DNA of 64,000 nucleotides from Chryseobacterium ginsenosidimutans (GCF_030823405.1 NZ_JAUSXC010000001.1:3827001-3891000); one strand, 5' to 3'; shown: positions 46,564-56,806, counted from the first letter of the stretch. Notes: generated by a model from the sequence alone, not told the origin. Translations and numbers: made by a program.

Positions 46564-48603
46564 ATGAAAAATCAATCACAGACATTGTTTCAAAAAGATT
46601 TGGTGAACGAAGCCATTAAACAGTCTTTCGTTAAGCTGAATCCGAAAATCATGTTTAAAAATCCTGTCATGTTCTTGGTGGAAATCGGGACAGTGGTCAT
46701 GTTTATCGTAAGTGTATTCAGCTTGGCGGGAGACAAATCGCAGGGAAGTTTTACCTATAATTTTTTAGTATTTATCATCTTATTTTTTACGGTTTTATTT
46801 GCCAACTTTGCCGAAGCCATCGCCGAAGCAAGAGGAAAAGCACAAGCAGATACGTTAAGAAAAACACGTGAAGAAACTCCGGCAAAATTAATTATCAACA
46901 ACAAACCCGGATTTCAGGTAGAAACGTCATTAAAAATGTCTGCCGAAATGAAATTGGGTGATATTTTCCTTTGTGAGACAGGCGATCAAATCCCGATGGA
47001 TGGTGAAATTATCGAAGGGTTGGCAACAATCGATGAATCTGCAATCACAGGAGAAAGCGCACCCGTAATCAGAGAATCCGGCGGAGATAAAAGCTCTGTG
47101 ACAGGCGGTACAAAAGTACTCTCCGACAGAATAAAAGTAAAAGTGACCACAAAACCTGGAGAATCTTTCCTTGATAAGATGATCGCCCTTGTAGAAGGCG
47201 CTTCCAGACAAAAAACCCCGAACGAAATCGCTTTAACCATATTATTAGCAGGATTTACTCTGACTTTTATTATCGTCACTGTTACGTTAAAGCCATTTGC
47301 AGACTATTCGCAGACGCCGATTACTATTGCAGCATTTATATCACTTTTCGTTTGTCTGATACCCACAACAATCGGCGGTCTACTGTCTGCAATCGGAATT
47401 GCGGGAATGGACAGAGCATTGAGAGCGAATGTCATTACAAAAAGCGGTAAAGCCGTTGAAACTGCAGGAGATATTGATGTTTTACTGCTTGATAAAACAG
47501 GAACAATCACCATCGGGAATCGTAAAGCTACAAATTTTTATCCCTCAAACAACATTCAGCTTGATGAATTTATAAAAGCTTCGGCATTGAGTTCTGTCGC
47601 TGATGAAACTCCGGAAGGAAAATCCATTATAGAATTAAGCCAGTTAAATTCAGAAGATTTATTAGTTCCAAATCCTGTTTATATTGATTTTACAGCTGAA
47701 ACAAGAACTTCAGGAATTGATTTTGAAAACACAAGAATTAGAAAAGGTGCATATGATACGATTAAAAAACTAACGGAAAAAGCAGGAAATACTTTCCCAC
47801 AGGAAACTCAGGAAGCAACCACAAAAATTTCCCAAAACGGCGGAACTCCTTTGGTCGTGTCTGTGAATGAACAAGTTTGGGGCGTTATTGAACTGCAGGA
47901 TATTATTAAAACAGGAATTCAGGAACGTTTTCAGCGATTGAGAAAAATGGGTGTAAAGACCGTGATGGTAACTGGCGACAATCCTTTAACAGCAAAATTT
48001 ATCGCAGAAAAAGCCGGTGTAGATGATTTTATTGCTGAAGCCAAGCCTGAAGATAAAATGAACTACATCAAAAAAGAGCAACAGGAAGGAAAACTGGTGG
48101 CGATGATGGGCGACGGAACGAATGACGCTCCTGCCCTTGCCCAAGCCGATGTCGGCGTTGCGATGAACAGCGGAACTCAGGCTGCCAAAGAAGCCGGAAA
48201 TATGGTTGATCTGGATAATGATCCAACAAAACTGATTGAGATCGTAGAAATCGGAAAACAGTTATTAATGACTCGCGGAACGTTGACAACTTTCAGTATT
48301 GCAAATGACGTTGCTAAATATTTTGCTATTATTCCGGCGTTGTTTATCACTTTTATTCCGGCGCTTCAAAAGTTGAATATCATGAATCTTCACAGTCCGG
48401 AATCAGCGATTTTATCGGCCATTATTTTCAACGCAATCATTATTCCTTTTCTGATTCCGTTGGCGTTGAAAGGAGTTGCTTACAAACCGATCGGGGCAAG
48501 TGCCCTGTTGAGAAGAAACCTTCTGATTTATGGTTTAGGCGGACTTATCGCGCCATTTATCGGCATCAAAATTATCGATTTATTTATCAGTTTATTCTTT
48601 TAA
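46564..48603 (+). CDS. kdpB: K+-transporting ATPase subunit B
   Basis: The protein has 679 residues. The P-type ATPase catalytic subunit of KdpFABC: phosphorylated Asp310 in [12 protein letters not shown], actuator TGES (162-165, whose Ser is the inhibitory phosphorylation site in E. coli KdpB), KGAY in the nucleotide domain, [14 protein letters not shown] and [20 protein letters not shown] hinge motifs, and seven or so membrane segments. Hydrolyses ATP to drive K+ uptake. kdpC follows 12 bp later. Confidence 0.98.
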   Translation: MKNQSQTLFQKDLVNEAIKQSFVKLNPKIMFKNPVMFLVEIGTVVMFIVSVFSLAGDKSQGSFTYNFLVFIILFFTVLFANFAEAIAEARGKAQADTLRKTREETPAKLIINNKPGFQVETSLKMSAEMKLGDIFLCETGDQIPMDGEIIEGLATIDESAITGESAPVIRESGGDKSSVTGGTKVLSDRIKVKVTTKPGESFLDKMIALVEGASRQKTPNEIALTILLAGFTLTFIIVTVTLKPFADYSQTPITIAAFISLFVCLIPTTIGGLLSAIGIAGMDRALRANVITKSGKAVETAGDIDVLLLDKTGTITIGNRKATNFYPSNNIQLDEFIKASALSSVADETPEGKSIIELSQLNSEDLLVPNPVYIDFTAETRTSGIDFENTRIRKGAYDTIKKLTEKAGNTFPQETQEATTKISQNGGTPLVVSVNEQVWGVIELQDIIKTGIQERFQRLRKMGVKTVMVTGDNPLTAKFIAEKAGVDDFIAEAKPEDKMNYIKKEQQEGKLVAMMGDGTNDAPALAQADVGVAMNSGTQAAKEAGNMVDLDNDPTKLIEIVEIGKQLLMTRGTLTTFSIANDVAKYFAIIPALFITFIPALQKLNIMNLHSPESAILSAIIFNAIIIPFLIPLALKGVAYKPIGASALLRRNLLIYGLGGLIAPFIGIKIIDLFISLFF

Positions 48604-48615
48604 AATTTAATTAAA

Positions 48616-49164
48616 ATGAAAAATCATATTGTATCAGCATTCAGACTGACTCTCATCATGCTCGTTATCGTTGGAATTTATGTAACAATTGTTTACGCTG
48701 GGTCTAAAGTTCTTCCCACACAGGGAAATGCAGAAATCATCAATTATAAAAGTCAAAAATTTTACGCCAATATTGGTCAGGATTTTACATCTCCGAAATA
48801 TTTCCACGGTCGCCCATCTGCCGTTGATTACAATGCTGCAGGAAGCGCGGGAAGTAATAAAGGTCCGAGCAATGAAGAATATTTGCAAACGGTGCAAAAA
48901 AGAATTGATACGTTGAAAATGCAAAATCCCGAAATGGAACATATAAAAGTTCCTGTAGAATTAGTAACCGCAAGCGGAAGCGGATTAGATCCTGATATTT
49001 CAGAGGAAGGTGCTTTATATCAAGCCAAAAGAATTTCAAAAGTGAGAAATATTCCTGTTGAAAAACTTGAAAATCTTATTAAAAGCCATACAGAGAAATC
49101 ACTTTTCGGACCCTCTAAAGTCAATGTTCTGAAATTGAATATTGCTTTGAATAACTTAAAATAA
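48616..49164 (+). CDS. kdpC: K+-transporting ATPase subunit C
   Basis: The protein has 182 residues, one N-terminal membrane helix (about 10-30; RLTLIMLVIVGIYVTIVYA) and a periplasmic domain with FHGRPSAVDYNAAGSAGSN and VPVELVTASGSGLDPDIS, the conserved KdpC blocks. It assists KdpB/KdpA assembly and K+ loading. Located 12 bp after kdpB and 27 bp before the porin. Confidence 0.97.
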   Translation: MKNHIVSAFRLTLIMLVIVGIYVTIVYAGSKVLPTQGNAEIINYKSQKFYANIGQDFTSPKYFHGRPSAVDYNAAGSAGSNKGPSNEEYLQTVQKRIDTLKMQNPEMEHIKVPVELVTASGSGLDPDISEEGALYQAKRISKVRNIPVEKLENLIKSHTEKSLFGPSKVNVLKLNIALNNLK

Positions 49165-49191
49165 TAACACATTGCTATCAATATTTATATA

Positions 49192-50556
49192 ATGAAATCA
49201 ACAACTATTCAGGCTATTTTTTTATTGGGGCTTTTTGCTTTAAACCCTATGAACGCACAGGAAATTCAGAAAGATTCCTTGCAAGCCAAAGATTCTTTAA
49301 CGACAAAAACTGATTCTAAAATTCCTTTTGAAGGCTACGATCTGACATGGATCAACGGGCAAAACCGTCAGACAGATTTTCCTTTAACCTTAAAAGATAA
49401 GGACGGAGAAACGATTTTAACGGGTGTAACCTATGTAGATGCCTATTACAACTACGATTTTCGTAATCCAAAAGATAATACGCACACGATTTCATCAGCA
49501 ATCGGTCGTTCCAATGAATTTACGATCAATATGGCGAGTATAGGTTTAGAAACCAACTACAAAAATATGATCGGGCGTTTGTGGCTACAATACGGACAAA
49601 TGGGTTCTATTGTTCAGGATTTGGACGGAACAGTGAATCATGGTAAAAATACCAGCGTTAATAATTTAAAAAACATCAGAGAAGCCGCGGCAGGTTATCA
49701 TTTTGACGTAATGCACGGTTTGAATGTTGAAGCAGGGATTTTCATGAGTTATATCGGTTTGGAAAGCTATGTTTTAGGTGAAAACTGGAATTACCAGAGA
49801 AGTTTGGTATGTGATTTTACGCCTTTCTATTTTCAGGGAGCCAGAATTCAGGCGTATCCTTCAAAAAAATATAAAGTTGAACTTTGGATATTAAACGGTT
49901 GGCAGAGTTATAATTCTTGGAATAAAGGTCTTGGATTGGGAGTTTCCAACTATTATCGTCCGAATGAAAACCTTCAGTTGGTTGCCAATTTTTATTTAAA
50001 CGGAAAAGATACGAGAAATAACTCTGAGGTTCGCCGTTTTCATCACGACCACAGCATTGTTGCAAGATATTTCCACAATAAAGAAAGCAATGGATTGTCA
50101 CAGGCGGCGTTCAGCATCAACAATCATTATGGGTTTCAAAGCGGTGGCGGTTTGAAGGCAAAAGACAATTACATGATCGGAACTTCTATTTCCAACAGAC
50201 TTTGGTTTCATCATAATAAAGTTGCGTTATCTTTAAGAGCCGATGCCGTTTCAAATCCGGGAGCTTATCTGGCGTTCTCCCCTTCTCCGGTTCCGAATAA
50301 TGATTTTAATGATGCCATTGCAAAAGGAGAAAAACTGAAAATGTTTCAGGGGACTGCAACAGTGGATTTAATGCCGAATCAATTCGTAACTTTCAGATTA
50401 GAATACGGATTCAGAAAAAGTAATATCCCTTATTTCGCAGGACCTCAGGGAACAACCAGCCCCGACGGATGGATCGATACGCCGATTGATTCCTGGAGAC
50501 CCGATTTGAGGAAATCTGACAGCAGAATAACTTTAGCTGTAATGTTCAGACTATAA
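49192..50556 (+). CDS. kdp-linked outer-membrane porin
   Basis: The protein has 454 residues with a signal peptide (ending NPMNAQ) and a beta-barrel ending ITLAVMFRL with an aromatic residue two from the end. Contains YDLTWINGQNRQTDFP, a conserved opening of the family, and the barrel resembles the BBP2/OmpL-like porin-2 family (PF07642). Position right after kdpC suggests that it lets K+ through the outer membrane when supply is low (inference from location; such porins are frequent in kdp loci of Bacteroidetes). A perfect hairpin lies 31 bases past its stop. Confidence 0.85.
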   Translation: MKSTTIQAIFLLGLFALNPMNAQEIQKDSLQAKDSLTTKTDSKIPFEGYDLTWINGQNRQTDFPLTLKDKDGETILTGVTYVDAYYNYDFRNPKDNTHTISSAIGRSNEFTINMASIGLETNYKNMIGRLWLQYGQMGSIVQDLDGTVNHGKNTSVNNLKNIREAAAGYHFDVMHGLNVEAGIFMSYIGLESYVLGENWNYQRSLVCDFTPFYFQGARIQAYPSKKYKVELWILNGWQSYNSWNKGLGLGVSNYYRPNENLQLVANFYLNGKDTRNNSEVRRFHHDHSIVARYFHNKESNGLSQAAFSINNHYGFQSGGGLKAKDNYMIGTSISNRLWFHHNKVALSLRADAVSNPGAYLAFSPSPVPNNDFNDAIAKGEKLKMFQGTATVDLMPNQFVTFRLEYGFRKSNIPYFAGPQGTTSPDGWIDTPIDSWRPDLRKSDSRITLAVMFRL

Positions 50557-50587
50557 TTGACAGAACTTCATTTTAATACTTACTATA

Positions 50588-50621
50588 AGCTCGAAATAAT
50601 TAACTTTAATTGTTTCGAGCT
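50588..50621 (+). terminator. Hairpin after the porin gene
   Basis: AGCTCGAAA (50588-50596) pairs perfectly with TTTCGAGCT (50613-50621), with further AATTA/TAATT pairing inside. There is no U-run after it, so it may be a partial terminator or an mRNA 3'-end stabiliser that lowers expression of the sensor genes downstream. Confidence 0.6.
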
Positions 50622-50718
50622 GTTAAGACAAATTACAATTCTCAAAAAAAAATTTCCTGTTTTTGAGTTTTCGACACTATTCATGTTTCAAAAAATACAA
50701 TTAAAAAGAATAAAATCA

Positions 50719-51831
50719 ATGTCATCATCAGCAAAACAATTTTTAGAACTGATTCAAAAATCCAAAAAAGGAAAATTCAAGATCTATATTGGGATGAGCG
50801 CAGGTGTTGGAAAGACTTTCCGGATGCTTCAGGAAGCCCATGCTTTGTTGAGAAATGGTATCGATGTAAAAATAGGCTATGTAGAAACTCACGGAAGAGA
50901 AGAAACGGTAGCTTTGATAGAAGGAATCCCCGAAATCCGAAGGAGATCATCTTTTTATAAAGGTAAAAATCTGGAGGAGATGGATCTTCAAACGATTATT
51001 AATGAGCATCCCGAAGTTGTTGTCGTGGATGAATTGGCACATACAAATATCGAAGGCTCGAAAAATAAAAAAAGATGGCAGGATGTTCTGGAAATTCTCG
51101 ACAACGGAATTAATGTCATCAGTGCGATGAATATTCAGCATATTGAAAGTTTAAATGAAGAAGTAAAAAAAATAACAGGAATTGAAGTTACAGAACGGGT
51201 TCCCGATAAAATCTTGGCTCTTGCGGATGAAGTAGTGAATATTGATCTGACCGCAGATGAACTTTTAACAAGGTTAAAAGAGGGAAAAATCTACAAAAAA
51301 GAAAAAATTCAAACAGCTTTAAATAACTTCTTTCAAAGCGTACATATCTTGCAACTCCGCGAATTAGCGCTAAAAGAAGTTGCCACCCACGTCGAAAGAA
51401 AAGTGGAAACGGAAATTAAAACAGAAAATTTTAAACCTATAAAATTCCTTGCCTGTATCAGCAGTAACGAAAAAATTGCAAAAAATATTATCAGGAAAAC
51501 GGCTAGACTTGCAAGTTATTATAACAGCGCATGGACGGTTTTATATATTCAGAAATCATCAGAAAATCCTGAAAAAATTGCACTCAATAAACAGCGATTT
51601 CTGATTAATAATTTTAATTTAGCACAGGAATTGGGAGCCAAAGTGATTCGATTGAAGGAAAACAGCGTGCATAAAGGAATTTTGGAATATGTCATTGAAA
51701 ACAATATTACAACCGTTTGTATCGGAAAACCCCATGCAAATCTCTGGCAAAGACTTTCCGGATACAGCTGGATCTATACTTTGATGAACCGCTTGAATGA
51801 AAGACAAATAGACATTATTATTTTATCTTAA
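50719..51831 (+). CDS. kdpD: Short KdpD: sensor and USP domains without kinase
   Basis: The protein has 370 residues from MSSSAKQFLELIQ; the open frame reaches 50557 but the extra 54 residues lie over the hairpin and are not conserved. The KdpD domain (about 20-230) contains Walker A GMSAGVGKTF and VVVDELAHTNIEGSKNKKRW, followed by a universal-stress-like domain (about 240-370; FLACISSNEKIAKNIIRKTA). The DUF4118 membrane part and histidine kinase of E. coli KdpD are absent. In E. coli KdpD the N-terminal part and USP domain bind ATP and c-di-AMP. Here it may modulate the kinase encoded 4 bp downstream. Confidence 0.93.
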   Translation: MSSSAKQFLELIQKSKKGKFKIYIGMSAGVGKTFRMLQEAHALLRNGIDVKIGYVETHGREETVALIEGIPEIRRRSSFYKGKNLEEMDLQTIINEHPEVVVVDELAHTNIEGSKNKKRWQDVLEILDNGINVISAMNIQHIESLNEEVKKITGIEVTERVPDKILALADEVVNIDLTADELLTRLKEGKIYKKEKIQTALNNFFQSVHILQLRELALKEVATHVERKVETEIKTENFKPIKFLACISSNEKIAKNIIRKTARLASYYNSAWTVLYIQKSSENPEKIALNKQRFLINNFNLAQELGAKVIRLKENSVHKGILEYVIENNITTVCIGKPHANLWQRLSGYSWIYTLMNRLNERQIDIIILS

Positions 51832-51835
51832 AACA

Positions 51836-53551
51836 ATGAAAATCAAAACAAAACTCACGTTAGGAGTAGGTCTTTTGTTCGTGCTGATCGTTTTACTTTC
51901 GGTAATTGGCTCTGTGTATATCAACAAATTAAAATCCGATACTGAGAAAATTCTTACTGCCAACTACAACAGTCTGGAATTCTCTCAAAATATGCTCCTG
52001 GCTTTAGATAAAATAAAAACCGACAGTGCCATTGCTGTTAAAAATTTCAGGAAAAATAATATTTTACAGGAAAAAAATTTAACTGAATTTGGTGAAAAAG
52101 AAGCCACTCAGAATCTTAATTTGCATTTCGAAAGCTATTTAAAACAACCCAATTTAGAAAAAGAAAAGCTGATTCGTGAAGATTTGGTTAAAATCATGTC
52201 GATAAACATGAAAGGAATCGAACGAAAAAGTGACATCGCCATCATCACCGCCGAAAATGCCACGTTTTGGATTGCAACTTTAGGTACGATCTGTTTTTTA
52301 ATTGCTGTTACGTTGTTGTTCAATCTTCCTCAAACCATTGCAGAACCGATCAATCAGCTCACTTTCAGTATCCGGCAGATTGCGAATAAAAATTATAACG
52401 AAAGGGTTCATTTTAAAGGAAGTGAAGAGTTTAATGATCTTGCCAACTCCTTCAATATTATGGCTGAAAAACTTCAGGAATATGAGAGCAGTACGCTTTC
52501 AACGCAATTGATGGATAAAAAGCGGATCGAGACTTTGGTTAATAATATGCATGACGCCGTGATCGGTCTGGATGAAAATAATTTTATCTACATGATCAAC
52601 GATGAAGCCTTAAAAATTACCAATCTCAATAAAGAAGAAATCATAGGAAAAACAGTACATGAAGTTGCTGTAAACAATGATCTGATAAGAGAATTACTAA
52701 AAAATATCGACAATCCTACCAACGAACCTTTAAAGATTGCAGCCGATAATAAAGAAAATTATTTTGATCAGGAAATTGTTCCCATAAATATTGTAAAAAC
52801 AGGTGAAAAGGAAAAAAAATACATCGGAAAAGTAATTTTACTAAGAAATATTACACCTTTTAAAGAACTCGATTTTGCAAAAACAAATTTCATTGCAACT
52901 ATTTCTCACGAACTGAAAACACCGATTTCAGCCATAAAAATGGGCGTTCAGTTGCTTGGAAACCAAAAATTCGGAACGTTGAATGACCAACAACAGGAAT
53001 TATTAAAAAGCATTAATGAAGACGGCCAACGTCTGCTGGATATTACGAGCGAACTGCTCAACCTTTCTCAGGTTGAAACCGGAAATATCCGTTTAAATAT
53101 AGAAAATTGCTCACCTGAAAAAATTGTACAAACGGCTATAAAAAATGTAGAAATTATTGCCGAACAAAAAAATATCAGCATAACGACGGATTTTAAAATA
53201 TCTGAAAGTGATATGATTGTTGCAGACTTTGACAAAACAGTCTGGGTAATGAATAATTTTTTAGGCAATGCCATAAAGCATTCTTTTCAGGATGAAAAAA
53301 TCCAGGTGGTTGTTGAGAAATCCGATCATTTTATACAGTTCAGCGTCACAGATTCCGGAAACGGAATTGATGAGAAATACCATCGTCATATTTTTGACCG
53401 TTATTTTCAGGTTCCGGGAGAACATCAAAACGGAACAGGTTTAGGTTTAGCTATTTCCAAGAATTTTATCGAAAAACAGCATGGTGAGATTGGTATAAAA
53501 AGTTCTTTGAATCAGGGAAGTACTTTTTATTTTTTGTTGCCTTTGGGTTGA
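51836..53551 (+). CDS. Sensor histidine kinase (HAMP-PAS-HisKA-HATPase)
   Basis: The protein has 571 residues: membrane helices at about 7-28 and 143-165, an extracytoplasmic four-helix-like sensor between them, HAMP (about 164-216), PAS (about 228-340), HisKA with His358 in TISHELKTP, and the catalytic domain with N (MNNFLGNAIKHS), G1 (DSGNGI) and G2 (GTGLGLAISKNFI) boxes. It starts 4 bp after the short kdpD, so both are coupled. It presumably phosphorylates the NtrC-type regulator at 42957, replacing the kinase half of KdpD. Confidence 0.95.
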   Translation: MKIKTKLTLGVGLLFVLIVLLSVIGSVYINKLKSDTEKILTANYNSLEFSQNMLLALDKIKTDSAIAVKNFRKNNILQEKNLTEFGEKEATQNLNLHFESYLKQPNLEKEKLIREDLVKIMSINMKGIERKSDIAIITAENATFWIATLGTICFLIAVTLLFNLPQTIAEPINQLTFSIRQIANKNYNERVHFKGSEEFNDLANSFNIMAEKLQEYESSTLSTQLMDKKRIETLVNNMHDAVIGLDENNFIYMINDEALKITNLNKEEIIGKTVHEVAVNNDLIRELLKNIDNPTNEPLKIAADNKENYFDQEIVPINIVKTGEKEKKYIGKVILLRNITPFKELDFAKTNFIATISHELKTPISAIKMGVQLLGNQKFGTLNDQQQELLKSINEDGQRLLDITSELLNLSQVETGNIRLNIENCSPEKIVQTAIKNVEIIAEQKNISITTDFKISESDMIVADFDKTVWVMNNFLGNAIKHSFQDEKIQVVVEKSDHFIQFSVTDSGNGIDEKYHRHIFDRYFQVPGEHQNGTGLGLAISKNFIEKQHGEIGIKSSLNQGSTFYFLLPLG

Positions 53552-53572
53552 AAATATTCTTACATTTGATCA

Positions 53573-54148
53573 ATGGCAATTTATCAATTTCGATTAAACT
53601 TAATTCCACGAAAAGGAGTTATTAATGAGTTCGGGTTTGTTCCAAATAAATTAAACATTAATATCCAAGAAAGAAATGATCATTATTATCTTGAAAAAGA
53701 TAAGTTATTAGATTCTTCTGACTTTTTCGTTGATGCTTTAACTATAAAATTTTGGGACTCCGTTAACATTCTTCCGACAGAAATTATTTATTACATCAGC
53801 AAATTATTTCCCAGAAAACCAATAGAAAGTAAATCCGATTATTATTACTGGAAACACTATAAAAAAACTCTTGATATTTCAATAGATCATGATGCTTCAT
53901 TAACTTTAAGTAAGGAAAATGGAAAAATAAAACAACTTTATTTTCGGGCAGATTTAAGAGAAAATGGTTTAGAATTTCTAAATAAGTTTATTGAAATCGC
54001 AAAAAAATATGATTGCCTCTTGATGGATTTAAATGGAAATCTTATCGTTCCCGAACAAAAAGAAGTTTATAAATTAGTCAAATTTTCAAACAATTATAAA
54101 TTTTTGAAAAATCCTGAGGAATATTTAAATAACCTTGAACAGTCTTAA
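53573..54148 (+). CDS. Hypothetical protein
   Basis: The protein has 191 residues, no signal peptide or membrane segment, rich in Tyr, Lys and Asp (YYYWKHYKK). The C-terminal part KYDCLLMDLNGNLIVPEQKE resembles the end of cytosolic proteins that occur among immunity genes, but I cannot place it in a family. It follows the histidine kinase by 21 bp on the same strand and differs from it in role; it may read through from the kdp transcript. Confidence 0.7.
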   Translation: MAIYQFRLNLIPRKGVINEFGFVPNKLNINIQERNDHYYLEKDKLLDSSDFFVDALTIKFWDSVNILPTEIIYYISKLFPRKPIESKSDYYYWKHYKKTLDISIDHDASLTLSKENGKIKQLYFRADLRENGLEFLNKFIEIAKKYDCLLMDLNGNLIVPEQKEVYKLVKFSNNYKFLKNPEEYLNNLEQS

Positions 54149-54246
54149 TAAGCAAATCTTATTATTAGATGACAAAAGCAGAAGATTTATGAAGTAAATT
54201 TCATTTAAATAGGAAATTAATTATGAACTTTTAATTATTACTGGTA

Positions 54247-54804
54247 ATGGCAGCAACGTTTTTTCAAGCACAGGAAGAGTTCCGCGAATGGCTGGAGAAA
54301 AACCATCAGAAAGAAACTGAGCTTTTAGTTGGTTTCTGGAAGGTCGGTACAAAAAAACCTTCGATCTCGTGGTCGCAGTCTGTAGATCAGGCGTTGTGTT
54401 TCGGCTGGATCGACGGAGTGAGGAAATCGATCGATGAAGAAAGCTACAGCATTCGTTTTACGCCAAGAAAACCAACAAGCATTTGGAGTGCGATCAACAT
54501 TAAAAAAGTTGAGGAATTAACCAAAGCGGGATTGATGACTTCAGAAGGCAAAAAAGCTTTTGAATTAAGAAAGGAAGAAAAGTCAGCTATTTATTCCCAC
54601 GAAAAAGAACTAGCAACACTTGATCCTGAATTTGAAAAGCAATTTAAAGCCAACAAGAAAGCATGGGAATTTTTCAGTAACCAGGCTCCATCTTATAAAA
54701 AAGTAATGCTACATTGGATTATGAATGCAAAACAGGATAAAACGAGATTGTCGAGATTGGAAAAGACAATTAAGGAAAGCGAATTGGGAAAAAGAGTTTT
54801 GTAA
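54247..54804 (+). CDS. YdeI/OmpD-associated family protein
   Basis: The protein has 185 residues. An N-terminal part with FREWLEKNHQKETELLVGFW, SWSQSVDQALCFGWIDGVRK, and YSIRFTPRKPTSIWSAINI, followed by a helical C-terminal OmdA domain ending QDKTRLSRLEKTIKESELGK. These are the blocks of proteins annotated as bacteriocin-protection protein/YdeI. Predicted cytoplasmic; role in resistance is from family annotation only. Next to other putative immunity genes. Confidence 0.88.
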   Translation: MAATFFQAQEEFREWLEKNHQKETELLVGFWKVGTKKPSISWSQSVDQALCFGWIDGVRKSIDEESYSIRFTPRKPTSIWSAINIKKVEELTKAGLMTSEGKKAFELRKEEKSAIYSHEKELATLDPEFEKQFKANKKAWEFFSNQAPSYKKVMLHWIMNAKQDKTRLSRLEKTIKESELGKRVL

Positions 54805-54924
54805 ACCTTAGATTACTTTAAATAATCCATCCTGAATAAAAAGGTTTTCTGATATTATTTATACCTTTGAATAACTGTTTCAATAAACATTTAAATAAAA
54901 AAACGGAGCATTAATCAATCAAAT

Positions 54925-55320
54925 ATGAATACAGAAACATTAGATTTTTGGGTAGGGAATTTTCAGAGCGAAGAAGATTTTTATGAATTCGTGGAAGAAG
55001 ATGAAAATTTTTATCTGGAAGAAGAATCTGACGAAACCTATATCTCGAAATTTGCAGAATCTCAGGACACGATATGGCTCGATCATGATTTTGTAGAATA
55101 CGGTTTTGAAGATGGTAATAGAACGATTTACGAAAAGTTTGCAGAATATTCTTTTGCCGAGCAATGGCTTCCGATTCTTGTGAACAGGCTTAATGAAATT
55201 GATTTAAAATTCGACATCAATTCTATCATTTTCTTAAACAAGCAAATTCCAAAACCTGTTTCTGTGGAAAATGATTTGTTTTCGTTGGTTTATATTGGCG
55301 GAATTGAATATAGCGCTTAA
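54925..55320 (+). CDS. Immunity 22-like protein
   Basis: A 131-residue very acidic cytosolic protein. Its start LDFWVGNFQSEEDFYEFVEE matches the Imm22 pattern (WxGxFxSxEExxxY), and residues about 100-131 end FLNKQIPKPVSVENDLFSLV. Imm22-type proteins are thought to neutralise contact-dependent or RHS toxins. No toxin lies beside it, so it would be an orphan immunity gene. Assignment rests on pattern recognition. Confidence 0.6.
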   Translation: MNTETLDFWVGNFQSEEDFYEFVEEDENFYLEEESDETYISKFAESQDTIWLDHDFVEYGFEDGNRTIYEKFAEYSFAEQWLPILVNRLNEIDLKFDINSIIFLNKQIPKPVSVENDLFSLVYIGGIEYSA

Positions 55321-55378
55321 AACATTCAAACTGATTGAAGAAACTGTTCTTTTTTGAATTTAGAAATTAGCAAAAACC

Positions 55379-56038
55379 ATGAAACAATTCAAGCTCACAG
55401 GTGGCGCACGAATCGGGAGAGCAAATGCAACTTATCCTTTCGCAGAACTATATGTTGACGAAAACACTTTAAAAATAAATGCTTCACTCGTTGGAAACCT
55501 TATTTTTCAACCGCAAGACATTATCTCAATCAAACCATATTCTTCGCTTCCCATCATCGGGCAAGGAGTTAAAATTTTGCACCGAGTAGAAAACTATAAT
55601 CAGAATGTCATTTTCTGGACGATGAAAGATCCTGGTTTTGTTATTAACGAAATTCAGCAGACCGGATTTTTAGAAAAAATACACTCTCCACTATCCGAAA
55701 AAGATTTCAATATTATTGAACAGCAAAGACAAGGTGGATTTCCATTAAAACCTTTTTTACCAATCGCATTTATTATCCTTTGGAATGGTCTTTTTTTGTA
55801 TGATTTCGTTCCTTTTTTCACAGGTAAAGGTAATGCAGGCAAGCCTTTTGGAGCAGGAGTTTGTACAGCATTGGGATTACTTTTCGCTACAGCTTTATTG
55901 ACACTGATTTCAGAAAATTTCAGAAAGCTGATTTTAAAACAAGGAAGAAGTTTGGAAGATGTGAAAAAATTTGCTGTTTTTATATTATTTTTAAGTGGAG
56001 TGATGTTTGCCACTTTTCTTACGTTTGCTTTATCTTAA
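55379..56038 (+). CDS. Hypothetical membrane protein with PH-like N-terminus
   Basis: The protein has 219 residues. The N-terminal 110 residues are beta-rich (ATYPFAELYVDENTLKINAS, IFQPQDIISIKPYSSLPI) as in small bacterial PH-like domains; two or three membrane helices follow (about 122-142, 157-178, 196-216). Function unknown. The next gene starts 7 bp after its stop, so they form one unit with a terminator at 56774. Confidence 0.65.
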   Translation: MKQFKLTGGARIGRANATYPFAELYVDENTLKINASLVGNLIFQPQDIISIKPYSSLPIIGQGVKILHRVENYNQNVIFWTMKDPGFVINEIQQTGFLEKIHSPLSEKDFNIIEQQRQGGFPLKPFLPIAFIILWNGLFLYDFVPFFTGKGNAGKPFGAGVCTALGLLFATALLTLISENFRKLILKQGRSLEDVKKFAVFILFLSGVMFATFLTFALS

Positions 56039-56045
56039 ATTAAAT

Positions 56046-56696
56046 ATGATTTCCAGAAAATTACTGATTTCGAAAAAATTATTATCTATCAATATTGTTG
56101 TTCTGATCTTGATTTTCGGAATTTACATTTATGGATTTGGGCTTCTAAACCCTTCCATAAAAATAGATTTCTGGTATTATCTTCAGGAATGTCAACTTCA
56201 CTATCTTCTCGTTTCACTGGCATTTCTTGCTTTGGTTTCCTGGATGATAAGCACTTTGAAAATTAAAAATCTTAATCCTAAAAATAAGTTTTTACTGGTT
56301 TATACAATTCTGTGCAGTTTGTTGTTATGTTTTTTCGCTTACATTCTGATCAACAATTATATTGTAGAAAAAAAAGCAATTACTAAAAGTGAAAATGAAT
56401 ATCTTAAACAGGCAAAAGAAGATATTAAAAATGATAATGTAACTTTTAGATTTTCAGTAGGATTAGAAATGCCAATATATGATCAAAAAACTTATATAAA
56501 AATTGACAATGTCCGAAAAAATTACGGAATAAAATATCAAAATCCCGGTTGTACTGTTGATGAAATTGATATTGAAGGTCAAAAAAAATATACTGAAACC
56601 ATAAAACCCTATCTTGAAAAAAGAAATGGCAAAGGTTGGAAAAACAGAATGAAGAATGAAATTGAGAAGCTGGAAAAAGTAGAGTTACACAACTGA
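56046..56696 (+). CDS. Hypothetical membrane protein
   Basis: The protein has 216 residues from MISRKLLIS; a Met 13 codons upstream overlaps the previous gene. Three membrane segments (about 13-33, 54-72, 84-106) are followed by a charged C-terminal domain (EIDIEGQKKYTETIKPYLEK). Function unknown; paired with the upstream membrane gene. Confidence 0.65.
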   Translation: MISRKLLISKKLLSINIVVLILIFGIYIYGFGLLNPSIKIDFWYYLQECQLHYLLVSLAFLALVSWMISTLKIKNLNPKNKFLLVYTILCSLLLCFFAYILINNYIVEKKAITKSENEYLKQAKEDIKNDNVTFRFSVGLEMPIYDQKTYIKIDNVRKNYGIKYQNPGCTVDEIDIEGQKKYTETIKPYLEKRNGKGWKNRMKNEIEKLEKVELHN

Positions 56697-56773
56697 TTTT
56701 CTGTTGAGAATATCGACTGAGAAAACAACAATGATATCTGAAAAAGATATATGCTGAAATAATTTATAAACAG

Positions 56774-56806
56774 AACTTCTACTTTTTAAGTGGAAGTTTT
56801 TCTTTA
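56774..56806 (+). terminator. Terminator of the membrane protein pair
   Basis: ACTTCTACTT pairs with AAGTGGAAGT (one G-T pair) over a 3-nt loop and is followed by TTTTTC, about 80 bases past the stop. Confidence 0.8.

Noticed and set aside
50557..50718. 54-residue extension of the short KdpD
   Set aside because: Covers a hairpin and begins with a TTG straight after the porin stop; KdpD similarity starts at 50719.
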